Shown here: one piece after another, positions 1 through 6,676 of the stretch | Layout: each line of letters starts with the position of its first letter | Numbering within the stretch: position 1 is the stretch's first letter | Assembly: GCA_964550465.1 (NCBI GenBank) | Contig: CAZJZH010000033.1 | Span: 1 to 13,649 of the forward strand | DNA length: 13,649 nucleotides | Direction: 5' to 3' | Source: CAZJZH01 sp964550465 | Lineage (GTDB): Bacteria > Patescibacteriota > Patescibacteriia > JACRDY01 | Notes under the pieces: model-generated | What the model was told of the DNA's origin: nothing | Databases searched by the model: none | Seen by the model: the letters and a program-made list of their open reading frames with translations, nothing else | Translations under genes and position numbers: made by a program

Positions 1-2
1 AC

Positions 3-734
3 TACTGGGAGTATCTGGTCCAATTACAGTGGTGGTACTACCTGCCTATCATGATTGGCTTTTTAGCGGCGCTGTGGTTACTGGCCCGCTACTGGCAGGG
101 TACGTTACAGCAGTGGTTGGTGTTGGGCTTAGCGGTATTGTTTGGTTTAATTCATGACTGGCTAGTGCTGTTTTACGGTAGCTGGACGGTGATGGATAAT
201 ATTTCGGGGCATGTGACCATTGGTACATCGTACGTCCGCTACTGGCTGCCTATTATGGTGCTAGGCATACCGTTCATGGCCTGGCTGTTTGTAACTATTA
301 CTAAGCGTATGCAGCAGCCGATCAGTCGCCTGTTATTTTCAATAGCGCTGATTGCCGTGGTGCTGCTCAATAGTATCCAGCTGGTGTGGTTGTCTGAAGA
401 GGGGATTAGCAGCGTCAGCGCAGCTCTGAACAAAGACACAGCGGTTCGCCAAGCAGCGGTGGAGCAATTACCAGCCGATAGTATCATCGTCTCTGATCGT
501 TCAGATAAAATTTTCTGGCCGGACTTTCGGGTAGCTACTTTTCAGGGACAGTTTAGCGTCTTAGCTACCGCGGCGGCCGCACCGGTGCCGGCTTATCTGT
601 ACACCCACAATCAACTGACGACAGAAAATCTACAGTACCTGCAAGATCAGTTAGCGCAGTATGACGTCAGGCTAGAGCTGGTTGATAGCTTAACCGGTCA
701 GGACTTTGTCTATCAGCTGCAAACAGTAGAATGA
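3..734 (+). CDS. Polytopic membrane protein, probable GT39/PMT-like glycosyltransferase C-terminus (5' truncated)
   Basis: The frame is open to the left edge, so the true start lies outside the window; the ATG at 51 is internal. The visible part (about 243 residues) has roughly four hydrophobic segments, followed by a soluble tail of about 110 residues. The motifs YYLPIM and RYWLPIM sit at the starts of two membrane segments. They resemble the R-Y-x-L-P element in the membrane half of dolichyl-phosphate-mannose-type (GT39/ArnT-like) glycosyltransferases, which move lipid-linked sugars onto acceptors outside the membrane. The catalytic N-terminal loop of that family (acidic pair) would lie upstream and cannot be seen, so the family call is inference. 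The next gene starts 1 base after the stop codon, so the two are probably co-transcribed. It could instead be another polytopic membrane protein, such as a polymerase or ligase. Confidence 0.55.
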   Translation, partial: YWEYLVQLQWWYYLPIMIGFLAALWLLARYWQGTLQQWLVLGLAVLFGLIHDWLVLFYGSWTVMDNISGHVTIGTSYVRYWLPIMVLGIPFMAWLFVTITKRMQQPISRLLFSIALIAVVLLNSIQLVWLSEEGISSVSAALNKDTAVRQAAVEQLPADSIIVSDRSDKIFWPDFRVATFQGQFSVLATAAAAPVPAYLYTHNQLTTENLQYLQDQLAQYDVRLELVDSLTGQDFVYQLQTVE

Positions 735-735
735 T

Positions 736-1314
736 ATGACGGCACGGCAGCTGACAATCGGGCTACGGCTAGTGGGGGTAGTTATCATCGTCTTAGGTTT
801 AATGTGGTTTACAGCAGCCGACCTGATGGTCAGTGGGCAGTTGCAAGACAGCTACAGCTTCCGTCACCGCTCACCGCATATCTTACCACTGGCACCCAAG
901 GCGCGGATTGGCGACATTACCCAGCAAAACGGCGTGACCTACACGCCGCTGATTGATGACCCGACCTATTTTGACATCCGCTTGCCACGACCGGTGGAAA
1001 CCATTACGCTATGGGTAACGGTGCGTGCTGAGCCGAGCACGGATATAGGCATAGCCGCTTTTTATAACAAAGACGCCTGGCAGTATGATCGCCAGACGGT
1101 GACTGATTGGCAGCAACTGGACGATGGCTGGCAGCGCGGCAGGGTGACGTTTGATATGACAGATAAACGCTTTGCCTGGCAGAAGTATCAGTTTATGATT
1201 TCCATTCCGCAGTTAAAAAATAGTGACGCGGTAGTGGATATCGCCCAGATTGAACTGCTGGTCCAGCGACCGCCGCTGACCTGGCAACGAGTGGTTAATC
1301 GATTAGGCTTATGA
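736..1314 (+). CDS. Single-pass membrane-anchored protein of unknown function
   Basis: This is a 192-residue protein with one N-terminal hydrophobic segment at about residues 8-31, followed by a basic-to-mixed extracytoplasmic domain. That domain is rich in aromatic residues and beta-strand-like stretches (for example ETITLWVTVRAEP and GRVTFDMTD), which would suit a jelly-roll or carbohydrate-binding-like fold; this is inference from the pattern only. I recognise no catalytic motif. The start at 736 lies 1 base after the stop of the upstream membrane protein, and its stop overlaps the next start in an ATGA junction. The tight packing suggests it works with the upstream putative glycosyltransferase, perhaps as an accessory or sugar-binding subunit. 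No Shine-Dalgarno sequence is visible. Confidence 0.6.
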   Translation: MTARQLTIGLRLVGVVIIVLGLMWFTAADLMVSGQLQDSYSFRHRSPHILPLAPKARIGDITQQNGVTYTPLIDDPTYFDIRLPRPVETITLWVTVRAEPSTDIGIAAFYNKDAWQYDRQTVTDWQQLDDGWQRGRVTFDMTDKRFAWQKYQFMISIPQLKNSDAVVDIAQIELLVQRPPLTWQRVVNRLGL

Positions 1315-1496
1315 GCACACAACAACTAGTACAGATTGTCAGTCGAGAAGTCTTGCTGTTTACTTGGGTGGCGTTGGGCTTGTCAGTGGTTTTAGAATTA
1401 TACAAGCCCGGCTTTGTCACTAATCATATCAGCCTGTGGTGGTTGTTGGGGGTGGTGGGGGTGAGTATGGTAAGCACTGTTAGTGGTAGGAACTAA
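1311..1496 (+). CDS. Small two-helix membrane protein of unknown function
   Basis: This is a 61-residue protein with two predicted membrane segments (about residues 13-29 and 41-56) joined by a short polar loop with KPGF. I do not recognise the family. The ATG overlaps the previous stop as ATGA, the usual sign of translational coupling, which supports it as a real gene despite its size. It is the third consecutive membrane protein in the run from the left edge and ends 9 bases before the methyltransferase-like gene. It may be a small subunit of the same surface-glycan machinery, but nothing in its sequence demonstrates that. Confidence 0.5.
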   Translation: MSTQQLVQIVSREVLLFTWVALGLSVVLELYKPGFVTNHISLWWLLGVVGVSMVSTVSGRN

Positions 1497-1505
1497 TTAC
1501 CTATT

Positions 1506-2375
1506 ATGGAAGCATTAGATTTTGATAGCATGCTCCAAAAAACGGAATCTTTTACCTCAAAAGATTTTTTTGAGCATGCACAGGCAGCTGAACAGGAAGA
1601 TAATTATTTGGTAGCTGCTGATTTATATCTTCAAGGTGGGTACGAATATCGTGCTAGTTTGATGTATGAAGCGGCTGGCGAAATTGAGAAAGCGTACAAA
1701 CTGCTAATTGCTGATTCAAACCCCAGTATGCGCTTCGCTGCAGATCAATTTGCTGCTAAGCATGGCATAGAGGGGCGAGTATATTCTAATATCCCGTCTT
1801 CTTCAGAGGTGCCATTTGATACGGCGATGGCGTTAGCGTTAAAGAGTCATTTGCGAGAAGGTAGTACAGCTGAAGATCTTGGCTTTGAGGGGTTTCAAGA
1901 CAAGATTGTAGGTGACGTAGGTACTCGTGATGGCCGTTTCGTCAATTTATTTTATGACCTTGGTGCGGCAGAAGTTTATGGCATCGATCCAAATCTACGA
2001 GATCTGCAAAAAGCTATTGATCAAGGTATCTTAGATGCCGAGCATGCCGTGGGGTGTACATTAGCTGAGATGCCCTCAGAGATACGTGATCGTATTGATA
2101 TATATGCTGTTTTTAATTTTAACATTGCCTATAACGAGCAGGCAGAGTTCTTCCGAGATATGAGAGCTGCCTTACCAGAGGGTGGACAGGTAGTAGCGAC
2201 GTTTGCTGAGACGTTCGTACTACAGTACGCGCAGGAGCACGCTAAGCCATATTTTTCAATGCGATCTTGGCCGTTGTGGAGGGGGGTAGAGGGTGATTTC
2301 CCCCACAAGCATCTGTCGATTTTTACTGCCAAGCCTGATACTGTTATCACTACCGCAGAAAACATTACATCATAA
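1506..2375 (+). CDS. Helical-repeat plus class I SAM methyltransferase-like protein
   Basis: This 289-residue protein has two parts. Residues 19-90 form short amphipathic helices with Ala/Tyr spacing typical of TPR-like solenoids (AADLYLQGG, ASLMYEAAGEIEKAYKLL). Residues 133-275 resemble a class I Rossmann methyltransferase: motif I is VGDVGTRDGRFV (135-146), the acidic end of the second strand is in GIDPN (D161), a motif IV-like strand is IDIYAVFNFN (198-207), and LPEGGQVVATF (223-233) resembles the late strand after the PG turn. The substrate is unknown; location beside sugar genes suggests a sugar or glycan, by inference only. The gene is AT-richer than its neighbours (sampled 60-base stretches 35-43% GC, against 53-55% in rmlB and pyrG), suggesting a different origin. 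No Shine-Dalgarno is evident. The Rossmann part could be degenerate because motif I has T-R where G-C/S-G is common. Confidence 0.6.
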   Translation: MEALDFDSMLQKTESFTSKDFFEHAQAAEQEDNYLVAADLYLQGGYEYRASLMYEAAGEIEKAYKLLIADSNPSMRFAADQFAAKHGIEGRVYSNIPSSSEVPFDTAMALALKSHLREGSTAEDLGFEGFQDKIVGDVGTRDGRFVNLFYDLGAAEVYGIDPNLRDLQKAIDQGILDAEHAVGCTLAEMPSEIRDRIDIYAVFNFNIAYNEQAEFFRDMRAALPEGGQVVATFAETFVLQYAQEHAKPYFSMRSWPLWRGVEGDFPHKHLSIFTAKPDTVITTAENITS

Positions 2376-2380
2376 AACAT

Positions 2381-3226
2381 ATGAAAACATTCTACATCCT
2401 GGGCGCTAGTGGTTTTATGGGCGGTCGTTTCGCCCAGTACCTCCAGCAACAGGGTCACACTGTCATCACCGACCGAGTAGATATCACTGATTTGCCAGCC
2501 TTACAAAAAGCCTTTGCCGCTACCAAGCCTGACGTAGTGGTCAACTTTGCCGGTGTACGGGCCTACCCCAACATCGACTGGTGTGAGGAGCACAAGCTAG
2601 AAACAGTGGCGGTCAATGTCGGTGGGCCGATCAACGTAGCCCATGCCGCCATCACGGCTGGTGCCTATGCTATCCAGATTGCTTCGGGCTGTATTTACAG
2701 CGGCGGTGAGGACCAGCCCTTTACCGAAGAGGATGAGCCAAATTTCACTGGTAGTTTTTATTCACGCATGCGGATTGCTATGCAGCAGGCTTTGGCGGAG
2801 TTACCGGTCTTACAGGTACGGATCCGCATGCCACTGTCCGGCCAGCCGCACCCTCGTAATTTACTGGATAAAATTATTGGCTATCCTAAAGTCATCTCGG
2901 TGCCCAACTCGGTGACGATTGTCGAAGACATGTTTGTGGCACTCGAACAACTAGCTCAGTCACAGCCAACCGGTATCCTCAACCTGGTTAACCCTGGCGC
3001 GGTCAAACATGAGCAGTTGTTAGAGGCCTATAAAGCAATTGTTAAGCCAGATCATCAGTACGAAGTTATTTCTGTAGCAGATCTTTATCAAAGCCTGACA
3101 GTCGCCAAACGCAGTAACTGTATCCTCTCTACTGCTAAGGCGGAGTCACTGGGCGTGGCCCTGCCACCACTGGATGAGGCGCGCATTACCCAGCTGATGG
3201 AAACCTATAAACAGCACCTAGTCTAA
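2381..3226 (+). CDS. NRS/ER-like nucleotide-4-keto-6-deoxyglucose 3,5-epimerase/4-reductase (rhamnose synthase)
   Basis: This is a 281-residue extended SDR-family protein. The cofactor motif GASGFMG is at 8-14. From residue 58 onwards it resembles, as I remember those sequences, plant nucleotide-rhamnose synthase/epimerase-reductase (UER1/NRS-ER) and mimivirus L780 more than classical RmlD. Shared elements are PNIDWCEEHKLET (63-75), SGCIY with C104, PNFTGSFYS (120-128), VRIRMPLS (146-153), NPRN-like HPRN, K164 in the DKI element, and VPNSVTI (174-180). In that family a single enzyme does both the 3,5-epimerisation and the 4-reduction that RmlC and RmlD do separately, and the plant enzyme accepts dTDP- and UDP-sugars. 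With rmlA and rmlB in the same run it could complete dTDP-L-rhamnose synthesis. The odd feature is the active-site Y127-x3-K, which here reads Y127-x3-R131. It could instead be a plain RmlD-like reductase. The gene starts 5 bases after the upstream stop. Confidence 0.8.
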   Translation: MKTFYILGASGFMGGRFAQYLQQQGHTVITDRVDITDLPALQKAFAATKPDVVVNFAGVRAYPNIDWCEEHKLETVAVNVGGPINVAHAAITAGAYAIQIASGCIYSGGEDQPFTEEDEPNFTGSFYSRMRIAMQQALAELPVLQVRIRMPLSGQPHPRNLLDKIIGYPKVISVPNSVTIVEDMFVALEQLAQSQPTGILNLVNPGAVKHEQLLEAYKAIVKPDHQYEVISVADLYQSLTVAKRSNCILSTAKAESLGVALPPLDEARITQLMETYKQHLV

Positions 3227-3238
3227 TCACTGAATCAT

Positions 3239-4309
3239 ATGGCGCGGATTCTCTACGGAGTACAAGGTGTAGGCAACGGGCATAGCGTGCGATCGCTGCC
3301 GGTCATCACCGCCTTGCGGGGGTACGGTCATGAGGTTCGGATTGCCGGTAACGACCGGGCGTATGATTTTTACACGGCTCGTGGTGAGGATGTGCAGCGC
3401 TTAGACGCGGTTAAGTTTGCTCTGGGTCAACAGGGAGAATTGCAATATTTAAAAACCTTTGCTCGCTACATTGAAACCCTGCCCAAGAACAGCATCAAAA
3501 ACTTCGCTGCTTTGAAGCAGTGGGTCAAGGAGTTTAAGCCAGATGTGATTATTACTGACTTTGAGCCCTTTACCGCCCTGCTGGCCTACCGCCACCGCAT
3601 CCCACTGATCAGTGTTGATAACCAACACCGCATCACCCACTGCAAAGTGCCGGTGCGGCCTCGCTACATGCACCAGTACATGGTGACCAAAACAGTTATC
3701 CGGGCCTTTGTGCCCCATGCCAGTACATACTTTATTAGTAGTTTTGTGCCGCGGCAGCTGACGCTGTGGGCGCGGCTACGTGATAAGGCGGTTATTATCC
3801 CGCCAATTATTCGGTCTGAGGTAGAGCAAGCGGTGCCAACGGTTGGTCAGGCGGTGGTGACCTATGCCTGGCCGGAGCATATTGAACAAATCAAAACCGC
3901 CTTCAAGCAGTTTCCTGATCAGCCGTTCATCATCTATGGCGCGCCGCAAGCACGTGTAGAAGGCAATATCATCCTCAAGCCGTTTTCTGATGACATCATC
4001 GCTGACCTAGCCGCGGCCAAGGCGGTGATCGGTGCTGGTGGCTTTACCTTTTTGTCAGAGGCGCTGTGGCTGAAAAAACCAGTGCTGTCCTGGCCACAAC
4101 AGAAGCAGTTTGAACAGATCCTCAATGCCTATGATATAGTAGACGCGGGCTATGGCATGGCGACAGATGACTTGTCGGCAGCAGATATTGAGCAGTTTTT
4201 CGAGCGCCTACCAGAGTTTCGCGCCAAGACTGAAGCGATTGACTTTCCTTCTTCACAGCAGACATTTGAGCACATTCACCAGCGTATTGAATCATTGGTT
4301 AAGCATTGA
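3239..4309 (+). CDS. GT-B glycosyltransferase, MJ1255 family (GT28/MurG-like)
   Basis: This 356-residue protein has the two-Rossmann layout of GT-B enzymes. The N-terminal glycine-rich loop GVQGVGNGHSVRSL (7-20) is characteristic of the MJ1255/TIGR00661 group and related GT28-like enzymes. PDVIITDFEPF (101-111) ends a core strand. The C-terminal half carries a nucleotide-sugar-binding region: LKPFSDDIIADLAAAKAVI, then GAGGFTFLSEAL (265-276), the acidic residue after GGxxxLxE, and KPVLSWPQQKQFEQ. The family transfers a sugar from a nucleotide donor at the cytoplasmic face; donor and acceptor cannot be read from the sequence. Its position 12 bases after the rhamnose-synthase-like gene makes a rhamnosyl or related donor a reasonable guess. 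No membrane segment is evident. Its TGA stop lies inside the -35 box of the hicBA promoter. Confidence 0.8.
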   Translation: MARILYGVQGVGNGHSVRSLPVITALRGYGHEVRIAGNDRAYDFYTARGEDVQRLDAVKFALGQQGELQYLKTFARYIETLPKNSIKNFAALKQWVKEFKPDVIITDFEPFTALLAYRHRIPLISVDNQHRITHCKVPVRPRYMHQYMVTKTVIRAFVPHASTYFISSFVPRQLTLWARLRDKAVIIPPIIRSEVEQAVPTVGQAVVTYAWPEHIEQIKTAFKQFPDQPFIIYGAPQARVEGNIILKPFSDDIIADLAAAKAVIGAGGFTFLSEALWLKKPVLSWPQQKQFEQILNAYDIVDAGYGMATDDLSAADIEQFFERLPEFRAKTEAIDFPSSQQTFEHIHQRIESLVKH

Positions 4310-4334
4310 CGTCTGATGGCATTCGACGTACACT
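4306..4334 (+). promoter_or_regulatory. Sigma-70-type promoter for hicBA
   Basis: A -35 box TTGACG (4306-4311, five of six consensus bases) is followed by a 17-base spacer and a -10 box TACACT (4329-4334, four of six). The -35 box contains the TGA stop of the upstream glycosyltransferase. The predicted start of transcription is near 4341, so the hicB leader would be about 19 bases and would begin with AGGAG (4341-4345). Confidence 0.55.
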
Positions 4335-4359
4335 CTCGTTAGGAGTATATTTCTATCTT

Positions 4360-4578
4360 ATGACAAAAGTGACGATGAAAAATGTGGTCTGGAAAGAGGG
4401 TAAGCAGTATGTTTCATGGAATCTCAACACCGGAGTTTCTAGCTTTGGTGATACTAAGAAGGAAGCTTTGGCGGCACTAGAGGAGGCGTTGTCACTACAC
4501 TTGGAGGATACGCCGTTGAGTGATATTCGTAAGATTGAACGACCTGATATTGTTCCGCTGACATTTACTCATGCCTAG
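4360..4578 (+). CDS. hicB: HicB-like antitoxin, short form
   Basis: This 72-residue protein has the HicB pattern: WKEGKQYVSW (an initial strand with K-E-G/D-x-Y-V), GVSSFGDTKKEALAALEEAL, then LHLED. In HicBA modules it folds as a partial RNase H-like domain and neutralises HicA. The usual C-terminal HTH or ribbon-helix-helix DNA-binding domain is absent, because the protein ends about 22 residues after the conserved LHLED. Autoregulation by HicB alone is therefore doubtful. I chose ATG 4360, which has the window's usual T before ATG and lies downstream of a promoter. An in-frame TTG at 4306 would lie inside the promoter, and ATG 4375 would give 67 residues. AGGAG lies 14 bases upstream of 4360, longer than the usual spacing. 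The gene overlaps hicA by 8 bases, implying coupled translation with antitoxin first. Confidence 0.8.
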   Translation: MTKVTMKNVVWKEGKQYVSWNLNTGVSSFGDTKKEALAALEEALSLHLEDTPLSDIRKIERPDIVPLTFTHA

Positions 4579-4798
4579 ACCAATTTCGTTGCAGACAGTT
4601 TTAAAAGTCCTTAAAGCTAAGGGCTTCTTTTGTGTACGACAAAAAGGTTCTCATGCTCGGTTTGAAAAGCACGTCGCTGGTCGGACCGTGAAGGTGACTG
4701 TCAAGGTTAGTAAAAAAGAAATTCCTCACGGCACATTTCAGTCTATTTTGCTACAATCAGGATTAGAAGAAGCTGATTTTCGTAAGCCTAGAAAATAA
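4571..4798 (+). CDS. hicA: HicA-like mRNA interferase toxin
   Basis: This 75-residue protein matches the HicA (YcfA) family in length and in its two hallmark blocks. The first is KGFFCVRQKGSHARF (17-31), where H28 in GSH is the catalytic histidine of this double-stranded-RNA-binding-fold ribonuclease. The second is IPHGTFQSILLQSGL (51-65), corresponding to the family's I-P-x-G-T-x-x-x-I-L-x-Q-x-G-L helix. It has a basic tail, RKPRK. In known systems HicA cleaves mRNA in a translation-independent way and is blocked by HicB. Gene order here is hicB then hicA, the reverse of E. coli but found in many genomes. All key residues are intact, so nothing suggests a dead toxin. The pair is inserted between two sugar-metabolism genes and has its own promoter. 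Confidence 0.87.
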   Translation: MPRPISLQTVLKVLKAKGFFCVRQKGSHARFEKHVAGRTVKVTVKVSKKEIPHGTFQSILLQSGLEEADFRKPRK

Positions 4799-4800
4799 CC

Positions 4801-4806
4801 TATACT
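4801..4806 (+). promoter_or_regulatory. Possible -10 box for rmlB
   Basis: TATACT (five of six consensus bases) lies in the 19-base gap between hicA and rmlB, but there is no convincing -35 box at 16-18 bases upstream (TTTCGT is the best). If used, transcription would start near 4812 and give a leader of only about 6 bases before ATG 4818, effectively leaderless. It would uncouple rmlB from the toxin-antitoxin transcript. Confidence 0.3.
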
Positions 4807-4817
4807 GAATATATTGT

Positions 4818-5834
4818 ATGAAACTCTTTATCACCGGCGGGGCCGGCTTTATCGGCAGTAATTTTATTCGCTACTGGTTAACCAATCATCCGGATGATCA
4901 GGTGGTTAATTTTGATGCCTTGACCTATGCGGGTAATTTAGAAAATCTCCAGGAGGTGGAGGGGCATGGTAGCTACACCTTTATCAAAGGTGATATTTGT
5001 GATGCGGCGGCCGTGGCAGCAGCAGTCCAAGGGGCGGATGTCATTGTTAACTTTGCGGCGGAAACACACGTTGACCGCTCTATTATGGACTCAGCCGCCT
5101 TTCTGCAGACCAATGTCATTGGCACGCTCAATCTGTTAGAGGCGGCCCGCCAGCAGGGCAATATCCGTTTTCATCACATCTCAACTGACGAGGTCTTTGG
5201 CGCCTTAGGGCCAGAGGACCCAGCCTTTGCTGAAACCACACCCTATGACCCGCGTAGTCCGTACTCTGCTTCTAAAGCAGCCTCTGACCACCTGGTGCGT
5301 TCGTACTGGCACACCCATCAGCTGCCCATCACTATTTCTAACTGCTCCAACAACTACGGCCCCTACCAATTCCCAGAAAAATTAATCCCACTGTTTGTGA
5401 CCAATCTGTTGGAAGGTAAAAAAGTGCCGGTCTATGGTGATGGTCTGCAGGTGCGGGATTGGATTCATGTCGATGACCATAACCGGGGAGTGGAGATGAT
5501 TATCCGCCACGGCGCGTTAGGGCAGACCTACTGCCTGGGTGGTGATGCGGAAAAAACCAACCTGGACATTACCAAGTTCATCCTCAATCACTTAGGTAAA
5601 GGGGATGATATGATTGAGTATGTAGCAGACCGTAAGGGTCATGACCGTCGCTACGCCATTAATTTTGATAAGGCGCGAACAGCCCTGGGTTGGCAGCCAC
5701 AGATTGACTTTGCTGACGGTTTAGCGGCGACGATTGACTGGTATGTAGCGCACCAAGACTGGTGGCGCAATGTTCGCTCCGGTGACTATCAACAGTACTA
5801 TCAACGACAATATGGATCTACTGGTCGTTCATAA
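4818..5834 (+). CDS. rmlB: dTDP-glucose 4,6-dehydratase
   Basis: This 338-residue enzyme is typical of RmlB in length and motifs. NAD-binding GGAGFIGSN is at 7-15, FDALTYAGNLENL (32-44) is a signature of dTDP-glucose dehydratases, ETHVDRSI is at 82-89, the active-site STDEVFG is at 122-128 (D124, E125), YSASK is at 149-153 (Y149, K153), and NCSNNYGPYQFPEKLIP is at 175-191. It converts dTDP-glucose to dTDP-4-keto-6-deoxyglucose in the cytoplasm, the second step of dTDP-L-rhamnose synthesis. RmlA, which makes its substrate, is encoded two genes downstream. The next gene (lipid kinase) begins 23 bases before the rmlB stop. No Shine-Dalgarno precedes the ATG. All catalytic residues look intact. 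A UDP-glucose dehydratase cannot be excluded from sequence alone, but the presence of rmlA favours dTDP. Confidence 0.93.
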   Translation: MKLFITGGAGFIGSNFIRYWLTNHPDDQVVNFDALTYAGNLENLQEVEGHGSYTFIKGDICDAAAVAAAVQGADVIVNFAAETHVDRSIMDSAAFLQTNVIGTLNLLEAARQQGNIRFHHISTDEVFGALGPEDPAFAETTPYDPRSPYSASKAASDHLVRSYWHTHQLPITISNCSNNYGPYQFPEKLIPLFVTNLLEGKKVPVYGDGLQVRDWIHVDDHNRGVEMIIRHGALGQTYCLGGDAEKTNLDITKFILNHLGKGDDMIEYVADRKGHDRRYAINFDKARTALGWQPQIDFADGLAATIDWYVAHQDWWRNVRSGDYQQYYQRQYGSTGRS

Positions 5835-6672
5835 TCCCGCCGCCGGGCGGTGGAAACTGGTGGCACCACAGCTTAACCGTGCTCTGCGCGGTCACAATGT
5901 CACTGTTGTTCATACTGACCGTCAGCATCAACGTGTGCGCGCGCTCAACCCCCATTCCTATGATCGCATTATTGCAGTCGGTGGCGACGGCACGGTCAAC
6001 GCCGTCGCTCAGTGGATTCTCAGCCGACAGTCTCAAACGCCGTTAGCAGTCGTGCCCACTGGCAGCGCCAATCTCTTAGCGCGGACATTTAAAATTCCTA
6101 CCACTATCAGTCGGGCTTGTAAATTGGCAGTCACCGGCACCGTCACCCAGATTGATGTTGGTAAGGTTAATGACCAGTGGATGGTGGTGGCGGCCGGCAT
6201 CGGCCAAGACGCCTGGGCGGTAACTAACACCCGCAGCCTACACAAGCGATTGTTTGGCTTTGGCGCCTATTTCATTAGTTTGTGGCAGAGTATTCGACGA
6301 GTCAATGAAACTAATGTATCGTTAACCATTGATGGCCAGCGTCTACAGCAGCACGCCAAGACCTTGTTTATCATGAACTTTGGCAAGTTTCTCGGTATCC
6401 CATTGGGGCCAGATATTTCCTTTACTGACGGTAAGTTTAGCTTAGCCATCATCCGGCCGATTGGCTGGAGTGACTACCCGATTATGCTGGCCCGGTTACT
6501 GGGTCGTCGATTTTCATACCAGCAGCGCTTGCAGTATTACGCTTTTCAAAAATTAAAAATTGAGTATAACGGTTCACTGCCACTGCAGATTGATGGTGAC
6601 GCCCATCCGGCCACCAGCCCGATTGAAGTGACAGTGGTGCCAAAAGCATTATCACTCGTAGTAGCCAAATAA
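5812..6672 (+). CDS. Diacylglycerol kinase-family (YegS/BmrU-like) lipid kinase
   Basis: This 286-residue protein carries a DAGK catalytic domain. NPAAG is at 8-12 on the first strand, the nucleotide-binding AVGGDGTVNAV is at 55-65, and VPTGSANLLAR (81-91) corresponds to the family's P-x-G-T/S-x-N-x-x-A-R. The C-terminal beta-rich half includes GIPLGP and the DGK element (FTDGKFSLAI). The family phosphorylates diacylglycerol or another membrane lipid, such as sphingoid bases or undecaprenol-like alcohols, at the inner membrane face; the substrate is not readable here. I chose ATG 5812 rather than 5770, because it places the first strand and NPAAG at the normal distance from the N-terminus. 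It overlaps the rmlB end by 23 bases and is followed 4 bases later by rmlA, so it is embedded in the nucleotide-sugar operon. A lipid-carrier role in glycan assembly is an inference from position. Confidence 0.82.
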   Translation: MDLLVVHNPAAGRWKLVAPQLNRALRGHNVTVVHTDRQHQRVRALNPHSYDRIIAVGGDGTVNAVAQWILSRQSQTPLAVVPTGSANLLARTFKIPTTISRACKLAVTGTVTQIDVGKVNDQWMVVAAGIGQDAWAVTNTRSLHKRLFGFGAYFISLWQSIRRVNETNVSLTIDGQRLQQHAKTLFIMNFGKFLGIPLGPDISFTDGKFSLAIIRPIGWSDYPIMLARLLGRRFSYQQRLQYYAFQKLKIEYNGSLPLQIDGDAHPATSPIEVTVVPKALSLVVAK

Positions 6673-6676
6673 CCCT

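Noticed and set aside
1443..1471. Promoter for the methyltransferase-like gene (TTGTTG-N17-TATGGT)
   Set aside because: Only three and four consensus bases match, and the area is a GT-rich coding stretch where such matches are expected by chance.
3206..3211. TATAAA as a -10 box for the glycosyltransferase gene
   Set aside because: No -35 box lies at suitable spacing; it is within the last codons of the preceding gene and the pair is only 12 bases apart, so co-transcription is simpler.
4306..4359. Upstream in-frame TTG start for hicB, adding 18 residues
   Set aside because: The TTG lies inside the -35 box, upstream of the predicted transcription start, and the added residues do not resemble HicB; ATG 4360 fits the family and the T-before-ATG pattern.
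5770..5811. Longer start for the lipid kinase at ATG 5770
   Set aside because: It adds 14 residues ahead of the first core strand, increases the overlap with rmlB to 65 bases and has A, not T, before the ATG.
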